A stretch of DNA of 34,848 bases from JAYWDA01 sp043779185 (GTDB taxonomy: Bacteria; Bdellovibrionota; Bdellovibrionia; Bdellovibrionales; Bdellovibrionaceae): positions 1 to 34,848 of the forward strand of contig JAYWEQ010000101.1 in NCBI GenBank assembly GCA_043779185.1, written 5' to 3'. The position numbers and the translations under genes were made by a program. The notes beneath the pieces were generated by a model that had not been told where the DNA came from, ran no database searches, and saw nothing but the letters and a program-made list of their open reading frames with translations. Shown here in pieces: positions 1-8,190 of this stretch; within the stretch, counting starts at the first letter, position 1; the number at the start of each line of letters is the position of its first letter.

Positions 1-2
1 CC

Positions 3-47
3 AAAAAAGCTTTGTTGCATAAAAAAACCTCGCGCGTGAAGAAGTGA
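3..47 (+). CDS. possible C-terminal tail of ribosomal protein S20 (5' end outside window)
   Basis: The window opens inside a reading frame that ends at a TGA at 45-47. The visible tail reads KKALLHKKTSRVKK. The spacing of the HK, T, SR and K residues resembles the conserved end of ribosomal protein S20, where an IHKNxAxRxxSR pattern is common. Only 14 residues are visible, so this is a weak identification. The two other forward frames also end within the first 40 bases and resemble nothing. If the call is right, a ribosomal protein gene lies directly upstream of prfB. Confidence 0.2.
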   Translation, partial: KKALLHKKTSRVKK

Positions 48-241
48 CCGGTACCCCCGGGGTGGAGCAAGGGCAGGGGGAACAAGTGAGTGGAGTGCAA
101 GGTGCAGGCTGGGTTGTAGATTGGGAAAACTGCCTTTGGGTGGGAGTTCGTGGGCACTATGCGGATGGGAGGGAAACACAAAGTGGCGCAGTGCAAAACC
201 TAGCATTGACGGAGGATGCAAAGAGCCGCATCTTGTATTCC

Positions 242-1376
242 ATGTCTATTGTTTCAGAACTTCATGATATCAATCGTCGTGTGCAGTCGTTAGAGAAATT
301 GGCCCTTGAACTTCGGGGGTATCTTTGACCTGGATAAAAAGAAGCGGCGTTTAGAAGAAATCACCATGCAATCCGAAAACCCTGCGATCTGGGGGCAGCC
401 GGAGCAAATGCAAAAATTAAATAAAGAAAAATCTTTTATCGAAAAAGCCCTGAGTGAATGGCAGGCCTATCATTCGGGTTTAGAAGACTCAAAAGTTTTG
501 CTCGAAATGGCCGTCGAAGCCCAAGATGAAGACACCTTCACCGAACTTAAAGGTGAACTGACAAAAATTGAAAAACTGGGACAAGAGCTAGAATTAAAAA
601 GAGTGCTCAACGGAGAACTAGATTCCAACAGCACCTATCTTTCCATTAATTCTGGCGCTGGCGGAACGGAAGCTTGTGATTGGGCGGGCATGCTATTGAG
701 GATGTACACCCGTTACGCGGATCAACAAGGTTATAAGACTCAAATTTTAGAAATGAACGAGGGTGAAGGCGCGGGCATTAAATCTTGCACGCTGCTGATC
801 GAAGGGCCCTACGCTTATGGCTACTTAAAAGCAGAGTCTGGTGTGCACAGGTTAGTGCGCATTTCGCCTTTTGATTCCAATGCTCGAAGGCACACGTCCT
901 TTGCTTCGGTTTTTGCGTGGGCTGAAGTTGATGACGATATTAAAATCGAAGTTCGCGCCGATGATTTGAAAGTTGAAACTTACAGATCCAGCGGAGCCGG
1001 TGGACAGCATGTGAACAAAACAGATTCGGCGGTTCGAATGTATCATTTACCCAGCGGGATCATCGTTCAATGTCAGACACAACGATCGCAGATTCAGAAT
1101 CGGGAGACGGCCCTGAAGATGCTTAAGGCCGCTTTGTACGAAAAAGAAATTGAAAAACGAAATAAAGAAAAAGATGAAATGAATTCGGTCAAAAAAGCCA
1201 ATGAATGGGGTTCGCAGATCAGGTCCTACGTCATGCACCCTTATCAGATGGCAAAAGATCATCGCACTGACTTTGAAACCAACCAAGTCAGCGATGTCTT
1301 AGATGGCGACCTTGAAGGATTTATTATGGCCTATTTAAAATCCCAAGTCCTTCAGGAAAAACCGGCCACCACATGA
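242..1376 (+). CDS. prfB: peptide chain release factor 2 (programmed +1 frameshift)
   Basis: RF2 recognises UGA and UAA and triggers peptide release on the ribosome. The gene is split over two frames. Codons from ATG 242 (MSIVSELHDINRRV...) run to an in-frame TGA at 326-328. A +1 slip at CTT-TGA then continues as DLDKKKRRLEEI to the stop at 1374-1376, giving about 377 residues. The stop-codon-reading motif SPF falls at about residues 208-210. The catalytic GGQ falls at about 253-255, within SSGAGGQHVNK. Both are almost where they sit in E. coli RF2 (205-207 and 250-252). ATG 242 has only a distant GGAGG (211-215), so the start is less certain than the rest. The open frame upstream to 44 is G-rich, resembles nothing and is not included. 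The gene overlaps lolC by ATGA. Confidence 0.95.
314..329 (+). promoter_or_regulatory. prfB autoregulatory +1 frameshift site
   Basis: The sequence reads CGG GGG TAT CTT TGA C. The G-run acts as an internal Shine-Dalgarno-like element three bases before the CTT slip codon, and a weak UGA-C stop context follows. It differs from the E. coli prfB site (AGG GGG TAT CTT TGA C) only in the first base. In the known mechanism, scarce RF2 makes ribosomes pause at UGA and slip +1, which produces more RF2. Confidence 0.95.
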
Positions 1377-2596
1377 TGGAGCTTTGGTTGGCTTTTCGTC
1401 TGCTATTTTGTAAAAAAACATTTGGTCAGACCAACATTATGGTGGCGCTGATCGGGCTTGTGATTGGTGTCGCATGCTTGGTTGTGGCCATGGCTGTGAT
1501 GTCAGGGTTCGAGACAACTTTAAGAAAATCAGTGGTCGATGTGGCAGGCCATCTACAGGTCATTCGTACGGGAGCGGGCACGCCGCAATGGGATGAGCTG
1601 GAAAAAAAAATCTATGAGATGGATCCCCAGCTGCAAGCCAGTCTTAAATTTTTATTTCTGGAAGCCGTGCTGGCTCATAAGGGCGAAACCTTAGGTGTTT
1701 CTATGGAAGGCGTCGATGCCAAAAAATGGCGTCAGGTTTTAGATTTTTCAAAGCGAGTCAAAGCCGGAAGTTTGAATCTTGTCAGCGCCGATGAGATCCC
1801 CCATGCGTTGATCGGCGAAGGCTTAGCCAAGCGCATGGGCTTATCCGTCGGTGATGTGTTCCGCGTTGTTGTTCCCATTGCAGATAACCTGGATCCCCAC
1901 CGTTTTGGTCGCCACCTGGGTCAATTTCGAGTCGGTGGAATTTTAGATTACGGTAAATATGAGTGGAACGAGCGCTTTATGATCGTTGATTTGCAAGCCG
2001 CGCAAGATTTAGCTAAAATCGGCGATCGAATCAATGGCCTCATTTTTAAAATCAAAGACTTGGACCAAACCAGCAATGTGTATTTTAATTTAATGTCAAA
2101 GCTAGGCTCAGGATATCTAGTGCGCACCTGGCGCGATGCTAATGAGAATTTATTTCAGGCCTCGCAAGGAGAAAAAGTCGTTATCTTTTTTGTGGTTTTT
2201 ATCATTATGTTGGTCGCAGCCTTTAGCGTTGCCAGTAGTTTTTATGTCAATATTTTCCAACGCTATCCTGATTTAGCCATCTTTAAAACTGTCGGTGTCA
2301 GGCCCCGTTCGCTGGTCAAAGTTTACGGTTATCAGGGATTATTTTTGGGAGTTGTTGGAGTTTTTTTTGGTTACCTTTTAGGTTTAAGCCTTTGCTTTCT
2401 TTTTGTTTGGGGTCAGCGAGTTTTTCATTTGATGCCAGGCTCTGTTTACAAACTGAATGAGATCCAAGTAGAAATTAAATTTTTAGATACGATCGCTATC
2501 ATAACATCAACTTTGGTGATTTGTTTGCTGGCTTCGATTTTTCCAGCCCGTCGGGGGGCTCAGCTGAATCCGGTGGAGGGACTTCGCTATGAATAA
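1373..2596 (+). CDS. lolC: lipoprotein-releasing ABC transporter permease, LolC/LolE family
   Basis: This 407-residue inner-membrane permease has the MacB/FtsX-type layout. There is one N-terminal membrane segment (about residues 22-44, in a VALIGLVIGVACLVVAMAVM stretch), a periplasmic domain of about 220 residues, and three C-terminal segments (about 266-290, 313-345 and 374-397). It ends with the conserved SIFPARRGAQLNPVEGLRYE. With LolD it would extract lipoproteins from the inner membrane for transfer to the outer-membrane pathway. Start ATG 1373 overlaps the prfB stop (ATGA), and its own end overlaps lolD by 8 bases, so the pair is translationally coupled. Only one permease gene is seen here, so it may form a homodimer (inference). 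LolC, LolE and the single-permease LolF type cannot be separated from sequence alone. Confidence 0.88.
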   Translation: MMELWLAFRLLFCKKTFGQTNIMVALIGLVIGVACLVVAMAVMSGFETTLRKSVVDVAGHLQVIRTGAGTPQWDELEKKIYEMDPQLQASLKFLFLEAVLAHKGETLGVSMEGVDAKKWRQVLDFSKRVKAGSLNLVSADEIPHALIGEGLAKRMGLSVGDVFRVVVPIADNLDPHRFGRHLGQFRVGGILDYGKYEWNERFMIVDLQAAQDLAKIGDRINGLIFKIKDLDQTSNVYFNLMSKLGSGYLVRTWRDANENLFQASQGEKVVIFFVVFIIMLVAAFSVASSFYVNIFQRYPDLAIFKTVGVRPRSLVKVYGYQGLFLGVVGVFFGYLLGLSLCFLFVWGQRVFHLMPGSVYKLNEIQVEIKFLDTIAIITSTLVICLLASIFPARRGAQLNPVEGLRYE

Positions 2597-3272
2597 AGAT
2601 ATTCTTTTAAAAGTGACAAATATTGTGAAGTCTTATCAGCAAGGAATGGGTGAGCTTTCGATTCTGAAGGGGATCAATCTTGATCTTTACACGGGGGATG
2701 CTTTAAGCATTCAAGGTGTCAGTGGTGCTGGTAAAAGTACGCTTTTACACATTTTAGGAACCTTGGATCGTCCGCAAAGTGGTGAAATTAATTTTGATGG
2801 TCGTGATGTCATGGCGATGAACGATGATGAACTGGCGCGCTTTCGAAATGACGAGATGGGCTTTGTTTTTCAGTTTCATCATCTGATCGCAGAATTTACA
2901 GCGCTTGAAAATGTGGCACTTCCTTGCCGCGTGGCGGGCGAATCAAAAAAATTAGCCGCTCATAAGGCGGAAGAGTTATTAGATATTTTAGGTTTGAGAG
3001 ATCGCCTTGAGCACTATCCGCAACAGCTTTCAGGGGGCGAGCTTCAGCGCGTGGCGATTGCGCGAGCCTTGGTGCGTCGTCCGCGAATATTGCTGGCCGA
3101 TGAGCCCACCGGCAATCTGGACACGCAGAACAGCTTGAAAGTTCAGGATTTATTCTTTGATTTACAAAAACGTTTTGATTTAACCATGGTGATTGTCACT
3201 CATGATCAGCAATTTGCGCAAAGATTCCCGCGAAAACAGGTGATTCGTGACGGAGTTTGGGCCCAAAGTTGA
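2589..3272 (+). CDS. lolD: lipoprotein-releasing ABC transporter ATPase LolD
   Basis: This 227-residue ABC ATPase powers lipoprotein release from the inner membrane. Walker A GVSGAGKST is at about 43-51, the Q-loop is in FVFQFHHLIAEF at about 93-103, the signature LSGGE is at 147-151, Walker B ILLADE with its catalytic Glu is at 167-172, and the H-loop His is at about 205 in VTHD. All motifs needed for ATP hydrolysis are intact. The FQFHHLIAEFTALENV stretch is typical of LolD and related MacB-type ATPases. The start overlaps the end of the permease gene, which supports a two-gene complex. The downstream gap of about 120 bases before bamA contains a possible promoter, so prfB-lolC-lolD may be its own transcript. 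Confidence 0.93.
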   Translation: MNKDILLKVTNIVKSYQQGMGELSILKGINLDLYTGDALSIQGVSGAGKSTLLHILGTLDRPQSGEINFDGRDVMAMNDDELARFRNDEMGFVFQFHHLIAEFTALENVALPCRVAGESKKLAAHKAEELLDILGLRDRLEHYPQQLSGGELQRVAIARALVRRPRILLADEPTGNLDTQNSLKVQDLFFDLQKRFDLTMVIVTHDQQFAQRFPRKQVIRDGVWAQS

Positions 3273-3294
3273 CGGCCCGCACCCATATCGGTTT

Positions 3295-3323
3295 TTGACT
3301 GGCCGAATGTTTTGGGCTAGCCT
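3295..3323 (+). promoter_or_regulatory. candidate sigma-70-type promoter for the bamA-lpx operon
   Basis: TTGACT (3295-3300) and TAGCCT (3318-3323) are separated by 17 bases in the lolD-bamA gap. The -35 box matches consensus at 5 of 6 positions, and the -10 keeps the key TAxxxT. A start near 3330 would leave a leader of about 65 bases before bamA. This is pattern matching only. Confidence 0.4.
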
Positions 3324-3394
3324 TTGACGGTTTGCATTAGGGGCGTTTCACAAGTTTGTTTTAAAACTCTGTGTCGGCATAAAAACTCGAACTA

Positions 3395-5893
3395 ATGGCA
3401 GGATTTGCCAAAGGTTTTTGGAATAAGGTAAAGAAGCTTGTGAAATTAAAGCTAGGTAAGTTGAGTTTAGGCGCCATTTTAATTTCATTAATTTTGGGCG
3501 GAGTTATGTCCGAAGAGGCCCAAGCACTGCAGAAAAAATCGACGGCCTCCAAAGCTAAAAAATTCGCAAAATCAGAATCTAAAATCCAAAAAACAGAAGG
3601 CACCGTTAAGGCGCTGCAGGTTTCAGGCAATAAAAAAATCGAAAAAGATGCCGTCCTAGGGCGTCTGACGTCTAAAGTCGGCGAAGCGTATACTGACGCA
3701 AAAGTTCGTGAAGACGTGATTAATTTATTTAAAAGCGGCTATTTCTTAGATGTGTCGGTGGACCGGCAAGGGCAAGGCAGCGACATTGTTTTAACGTATA
3801 ATGTTGTTGAAAAACCCTCCGTCGTTGAAATCGTCTATGAAGGCAACACCGAGCTTAAAAGCGAAGAAATTGCGGAAGCGTCTGGCATCAAGCCTTACGA
3901 AATCCTTAATATGTCGAAGGTTAAAGAAGCCATCGAAAAAATCCAAAAGCTTTATGAGGACAAGGGTTTTTTCTTAGCAAAAATAGAACCTAAGATTGAA
4001 GACGTTAAAAAAGATGACACTGTAAAACTGATCTACAAAGTTCGCGAAGGTGAAAAAGTAAAAGTCAAAAAGATCACCTTTCTGGGGAATAAAAATATCA
4101 GCGATAATGCGCTGAAAGGAAAAATCTTTACTCAAGAAGAGGGCTATTTTGCGGCGGTCAGTGGATCTGGCGCTTTCAAGCAAGAAGCGTTTGATCGCGA
4201 TGTTCAAATTGTGCGGCAAATATACTTTAACCAAGGCTACGTGCAGGTAAAAATTGATCGTCCGCAGATTTATGTGACACCTGATAAAAAGGGCATCTAC
4301 GTCACAATTCGTATCGAAGAAGGAACACAGTATTATGTGGGGGAAGTCGATTTTAGCGGGGACTTGCTGTTCACAAAGGAAGAACTTTTCGCCACAACCA
4401 AGATTGATGATAATGAAATTTTCGCAGGCGATGTCCTGCAAAGAGATTTAGCTGATTTGCAAGCCAAGTATGGCGATCTAGGTTACGCCTACGCCAACGT
4501 TATTCCGCAGTGGAATTTTAATGAAAAAGAAAAGAAAGTGAATATTGTTTTTGTCATTGATAAAGGCAATAAAGTTTATTTTGGAAAATTTGGAATGGTG
4601 GGAAACACCCGGACTCGCGATAAAGTCGTTCGCCGTGAGGTTCGTATTTATGAGGGTGAACTTTACAATGAGACTCGACGGCGTCAATCCCTAGAAAATA
4701 TTCAGCGTTTAGGATTTTTCGAAGACGTCAATTTCAAGACATCAACGCCGCCGGATCAGCTGGACGTGATGAATATTGATATTGTGTTAAAAGAACGAAA
4801 CACCGGACAAGTGCAGCTGAGCGCTGGTTACGGTTCAACAACGGGGGCCACTTTTGGTGGGTCGGTTCAGCAGACGAACTTCTTGGGCCGTGGGCAAAAT
4901 CTGGGAGTTTCGGCACAGTTGACAAGCTCAACAAGCATTTATGATTTCACATTTACGGAACCTTATTTCGAGGACTCTTTGTGGTCTGTAGGTTTCCGGG
5001 CCTTTATGAGTCAAGACAGTGGGCGGGCTGATTATAACTCCAGAAAAACCGGCGGTTCTGTTTCCGTCGGGCATCCGATTTTGGATGAATTGCGGTTTAC
5101 AACGACCTATGGTTATACAAACACTAATTTGTCTCCGGTTTATGGAACTTCTGGATTATTGACGGATTATGATTTATTTCCCCTGTCGACCGCCGAAGGT
5201 GATGCCAGTACGATCGGTGTTGCTTTGGATTACGACACCCGAAATGATCGATTCAAGCCTTCCAAGGGATGGTACGCAAGAGCTTCCTACAATAACTCAG
5301 GCCTGATCGGTGGAAATTTGCACTACTACCGGGCTGAAGGAACCTTAAGATATTTTAAAAATATTTTTTGGGATGTGGTGTTTAGAAATTCCCTGATGTA
5401 CGGAAAAATTGGCTCGACGGACTCTGATCGCGAGCCTCCGTTTAATGAGCTGTTCTTATTGGGTGGGCCTTATTCACTCAGAGGCTATCGATACTCTCGA
5501 ATCGGTAAAATGAAGCGCTCAACGCGAATATATAATGATTATTTAACTAAAAACCCAGGTCGTGTGGATGATGCGAATGCTCAGGCTCGACGATTTTTCG
5601 GGGGACAAGAAGAAATTCAGTATCAAGGGGAACTTCAATTTCCATTGATTCGGGAAGCCGATATGTTTGGTGTGGTTTTTTACGATGTCGGTAAGGCCGA
5701 GGATAATATCTTCACGACCGAAGCTGGGAACCGAGACCGCTCGGACAATAAACTTTATGCGGATTGGGGTTTTGGAATCCGATGGTTTTCACCAATTGGC
5801 CCATTGCGTTTTGAATGGGGATTCCCATTAGACCGCGATCCAGTGTATCATGAACCAGTCGTTTTTGAATTTTCAATCGGCACACCATTTTAA
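3395..5893 (+). CDS. bamA: outer-membrane protein assembly factor BamA
   Basis: This 832-residue Omp85 protein is the core of the machine that folds beta-barrels into the outer membrane. The N-terminus has a long basic n-region, then a hydrophobic stretch ending near EEAQA, consistent with a signal peptide. Repeated POTRA-type units follow (about residues 70-430), with motifs such as VSGNKKIEKDAVLGRLT, YEGNTELKSEEI and FLGNKNISDNALKGKIF. The C-terminal barrel has the conserved LRGY loop motif (VRGF/IRGF in relatives) in PYSLRGYRYSR and ends in FSIGTPF, a typical terminal-Phe barrel signal. The length matches the family (about 800 residues). The ribosome-binding site before ATG 3395 is weak. 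skp follows after 17 bases, the usual order in Gram-negative bacteria. Confidence 0.95.
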   Translation: MAGFAKGFWNKVKKLVKLKLGKLSLGAILISLILGGVMSEEAQALQKKSTASKAKKFAKSESKIQKTEGTVKALQVSGNKKIEKDAVLGRLTSKVGEAYTDAKVREDVINLFKSGYFLDVSVDRQGQGSDIVLTYNVVEKPSVVEIVYEGNTELKSEEIAEASGIKPYEILNMSKVKEAIEKIQKLYEDKGFFLAKIEPKIEDVKKDDTVKLIYKVREGEKVKVKKITFLGNKNISDNALKGKIFTQEEGYFAAVSGSGAFKQEAFDRDVQIVRQIYFNQGYVQVKIDRPQIYVTPDKKGIYVTIRIEEGTQYYVGEVDFSGDLLFTKEELFATTKIDDNEIFAGDVLQRDLADLQAKYGDLGYAYANVIPQWNFNEKEKKVNIVFVIDKGNKVYFGKFGMVGNTRTRDKVVRREVRIYEGELYNETRRRQSLENIQRLGFFEDVNFKTSTPPDQLDVMNIDIVLKERNTGQVQLSAGYGSTTGATFGGSVQQTNFLGRGQNLGVSAQLTSSTSIYDFTFTEPYFEDSLWSVGFRAFMSQDSGRADYNSRKTGGSVSVGHPILDELRFTTTYGYTNTNLSPVYGTSGLLTDYDLFPLSTAEGDASTIGVALDYDTRNDRFKPSKGWYARASYNNSGLIGGNLHYYRAEGTLRYFKNIFWDVVFRNSLMYGKIGSTDSDREPPFNELFLLGGPYSLRGYRYSRIGKMKRSTRIYNDYLTKNPGRVDDANAQARRFFGGQEEIQYQGELQFPLIREADMFGVVFYDVGKAEDNIFTTEAGNRDRSDNKLYADWGFGIRWFSPIGPLRFEWGFPLDRDPVYHEPVVFEFSIGTPF

Positions 5894-5910
5894 TTTTGAA
5901 AGGATCTCAA

Positions 5911-6411
5911 ATGATCAAATTGTTAATGATGTTTGTAATGGCCTCTGGACTGACTTTTGCGCATGCAGCGACGACCAACATAGCCGTAGTCGATATGCAA
6001 AAAGCAATTCAAGCAACCGCAGAAGGCAAGAAAGCCAAGTCAGAGCTTGAAGGCGAATTTGATAAAAAGAAAAAAGAACTTCAAAAGCGCGAAAGCGACT
6101 TGAAAAAGATGGGCGAAGATTTAGAAAAGAAGAAATCAGTTCTTTCTGAAGAAGCTTTAGGAAAAAAGCAAGCTGAGTTCCAAGAAGAAATGATGAAGTA
6201 CCGTGATGTGATGGGAAAAAGCCAAGTTGAAATCCAAAAGAAAGAGCGCGATTTAACAGCGCCGATTTTGGAAAAAATGCGAAAAGTGATTGAAAAAGTA
6301 GCCAAAGAAAAAGGTTTCAACCTAGTTCTAGAAAACAGCGGAGCCATCTTATTTGCCGAAAAAACAAACGACATTACAGATGATGTTGTTAAGGCTTTTG
6401 AAAAAAAATAA
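5911..6411 (+). CDS. skp: periplasmic chaperone Skp/OmpH family
   Basis: This is a 166-residue exported chaperone that holds unfolded outer-membrane proteins for BamA. A signal peptide (MIKLLMMFVMASGLTFAHA) precedes the OmpH-family opening TNIAVVDMQKAIQATAEGKKA. The middle is a long charged helical stretch rich in Lys and Glu (about residues 45-115), which matches the coiled-coil tentacles of Skp. A conserved tail follows (KVIEKVAKEKGFNLVLE). I chose ATG 5911 because GAAAGGA lies about 7 bases upstream. A TTG at 5896 would overlap that site and spoil the signal peptide. The gene sits between bamA and lpxA, with 2 bases to lpxA. Confidence 0.92.
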   Translation: MIKLLMMFVMASGLTFAHAATTNIAVVDMQKAIQATAEGKKAKSELEGEFDKKKKELQKRESDLKKMGEDLEKKKSVLSEEALGKKQAEFQEEMMKYRDVMGKSQVEIQKKERDLTAPILEKMRKVIEKVAKEKGFNLVLENSGAILFAEKTNDITDDVVKAFEKK

Positions 6412-6413
6412 GC

Positions 6414-7241
6414 ATGTCTCAAAAAATTCATCCTACCAGTGTAATCTCTCCGGATGCGGACATTGGGCCTGATGTTGAAATCGGGCCTTATTGCTTGATT
6501 CAGGGAAAAATTAAAATCGGACGCGGCACTTATATTGAGGGCCATGCGACGGTGGGATGCCGATCTTCAAATATTATCATCGGTGAAAACAATCACATTG
6601 CCCCAGGGGCTGTGATCGGCGGGCCGCCACAGGATATTTCCTACAAGGGCGAACCCACGCAGCTCATCATCGGCAGCAACAATGTCTTCAGAGAATTTTC
6701 AACTGTGAATATTGCGACCTCCAAGGGCGACGGCAAAACTGAAATCGGCAATAATGGATATTTTATGGCTTACACTCATATTGGTCACGATTGTAAAATT
6801 GGTGATAATGTGATCATGGCCAATGACACTCATTTGGGTGGCCACTGTATTATCGAAGAAAACGTGGTGATTGGCGGAATTTGTGCTTTTAACCAATTCA
6901 CCAAAGTTGGAAAAGGCGCTTTTATTGGTGGCAGCAGTGTCATCAACAAAGACATTTTACCCTTTTCAAAGGCCCAAGGGAATTACGCTCTTTGCCGAGC
7001 CACTAATAAGATCGGGCTTTTAAGAAAAGGTTTTAGCAAAGTCGAAGCGCAGAATGTTCATAAAGCTCTTAGAATTTTAATCATGGGTAAAGACGGAACC
7101 GACGAACTGATTGCTCGCATTCGCAGTGAATGTGTCATTTCTGAAAACATTGAATATTTGATCCATTTCGTGAAAAGTTCCAAAAGAGGAATCGCCATTG
7201 CTCGCGGGACGGCACGGGACGCGGTCGACAACGAAACTTAA
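6414..7241 (+). CDS. lpxA: acyl-ACP--UDP-N-acetylglucosamine O-acyltransferase LpxA
   Basis: LpxA performs the first step of lipid A synthesis, moving a hydroxyacyl chain from ACP onto position 3 of a UDP-GlcNAc-type sugar in the cytoplasm. The 275-residue protein has N-terminal hexapeptide repeats of a left-handed beta-helix. It also has the LpxA signature GGPPQDISYKGEPTQLIIG and the catalytic His at residue 125 in THIGHD, the same number as in E. coli. The C-terminal helical domain (RKGFSKVEAQNVHKALRIL) is present. lpxD and fabZ, which usually sit between skp and lpxA, are missing here. The next gene is a GnnA-type oxidoreductase, so the acceptor could be UDP-GlcNAc3N with N-acylation instead of O-acylation (inference from context). 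Confidence 0.95.
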   Translation: MSQKIHPTSVISPDADIGPDVEIGPYCLIQGKIKIGRGTYIEGHATVGCRSSNIIIGENNHIAPGAVIGGPPQDISYKGEPTQLIIGSNNVFREFSTVNIATSKGDGKTEIGNNGYFMAYTHIGHDCKIGDNVIMANDTHLGGHCIIEENVVIGGICAFNQFTKVGKGAFIGGSSVINKDILPFSKAQGNYALCRATNKIGLLRKGFSKVEAQNVHKALRILIMGKDGTDELIARIRSECVISENIEYLIHFVKSSKRGIAIARGTARDAVDNET

Positions 7242-7254
7242 GAAGGGACCTTTG

Positions 7255-8190
7255 ATGAGTTCCAAGCTACGAGCCGGTGTGATAGGTGTTGGTTACCTTG
7301 GCAAATTCCATGCTCAAAAATACAAAAATAATTCTGATGTGGAATTGATCGGCGTCTGTGATGGGCGGTTTGCGCAAGCTGAAAAAATAGCCGCTGAACT
7401 GAATGTGAAGGCCTTTTCTTCCGTTCAAGAAATGCTAGGAAAAGTTGATCTAGTGACCATTGCGGCCAGCACTGTGGCCCATTATGAGCTAGCAAAAATT
7501 TTTCTGCAAAACGGCGTTCATGTGAATGTCGAAAAACCGATCGCTGCCACCCTTGCACAAGCCAAAGAGATTGTGAATTTAGCGGCGCAAAAAAACTTAA
7601 AATTGGCTGTTGGACATATCGAAAGATTTAATCCAGCGATCTTAGAACTTAAAAAACATATCAATAAACCTTCGTCGGTCACTTTGACTCGGTGGGCACC
7701 TTTTAACACTCGGGGTTCCGATGTCAGTGTTCTGCATGATCTGATGATTCACGATATTGATTTGATGCTGTGGCTTTGTCCTGGAAAAATTGAAAACTTT
7801 ATGGCCAGCGGTGCAAAAATTTTAACTCAAGAACTCGATGTCGCCGAGGGGCAATTTCAAATCAGCTCGGGTTGTCAGGTGCACATCACCGTCAATCGAA
7901 TGGCAGCCCAAACAGTGCGGCAAATCCAAGTGATTCAAAAAGATGCCATTTTGCAAGCCCAGACCGGAACATTGCAGTTAGAAAAAGTCGAACCCGTGGG
8001 AATTCAACAGGTCCCGCCGATCAAAGTCACGCAGTGGCAGGTTGAAAAGGCAGACGCCCTTCAAAAAGAAACCGATGCATTTATTTCTGCCGTTCTTAAT
8101 CTGACACCGCTAGCGGTGACCGGGGAAGATGGCCTTAAAGCCCTGCAGTGGGTGGAAGAAATCCAAAAAAGGATATTAACAACCTCATGA
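7255..8190 (+). CDS. Gfo/Idh/MocA-family oxidoreductase, candidate UDP-GlcNAc 3-dehydrogenase (GnnA-like)
   Basis: This is a 311-residue NAD(P)-dependent oxidoreductase. A Rossmann motif GVIGVGYLG lies at residues 8-16. The family EKP motif is at about 93-95 (NVEKPIA), followed by VGHIERFNPAI and a HDLMIHDIDLM stretch that provides the usual active-site His and Asp. AGAAGGGA (about 7 bases before ATG 7255) sets the start. It lies between lpxA and lpxB. In Acidithiobacillus and Leptospira, gnnA oxidises the 3-OH of UDP-GlcNAc, and the aminotransferase gnnB then makes the 2,3-diamino sugar used for lipid A. Reported B. bacteriovorus lipid A has a diaminoglucose backbone, so this role fits. No gnnB is in the window, so the assignment stays tentative. 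It overlaps lpxB by ATGA. Confidence 0.8.
   Translation: MSSKLRAGVIGVGYLGKFHAQKYKNNSDVELIGVCDGRFAQAEKIAAELNVKAFSSVQEMLGKVDLVTIAASTVAHYELAKIFLQNGVHVNVEKPIAATLAQAKEIVNLAAQKNLKLAVGHIERFNPAILELKKHINKPSSVTLTRWAPFNTRGSDVSVLHDLMIHDIDLMLWLCPGKIENFMASGAKILTQELDVAEGQFQISSGCQVHITVNRMAAQTVRQIQVIQKDAILQAQTGTLQLEKVEPVGIQQVPPIKVTQWQVEKADALQKETDAFISAVLNLTPLAVTGEDGLKALQWVEEIQKRILTTS

Noticed and set aside
44..241. Open frame upstream of and continuous with the prfB N-terminus
   Set aside because: It is G-rich, resembles no protein and would add about 66 residues not found in RF2 proteins. The RF2-like part begins at ATG 242.
3974..4441. 155-codon antisense frame inside bamA
   Set aside because: Composition (Phe/Ile/Asn-rich) is what the reverse of a bamA coding frame gives, with no ribosome-binding site and no family match.
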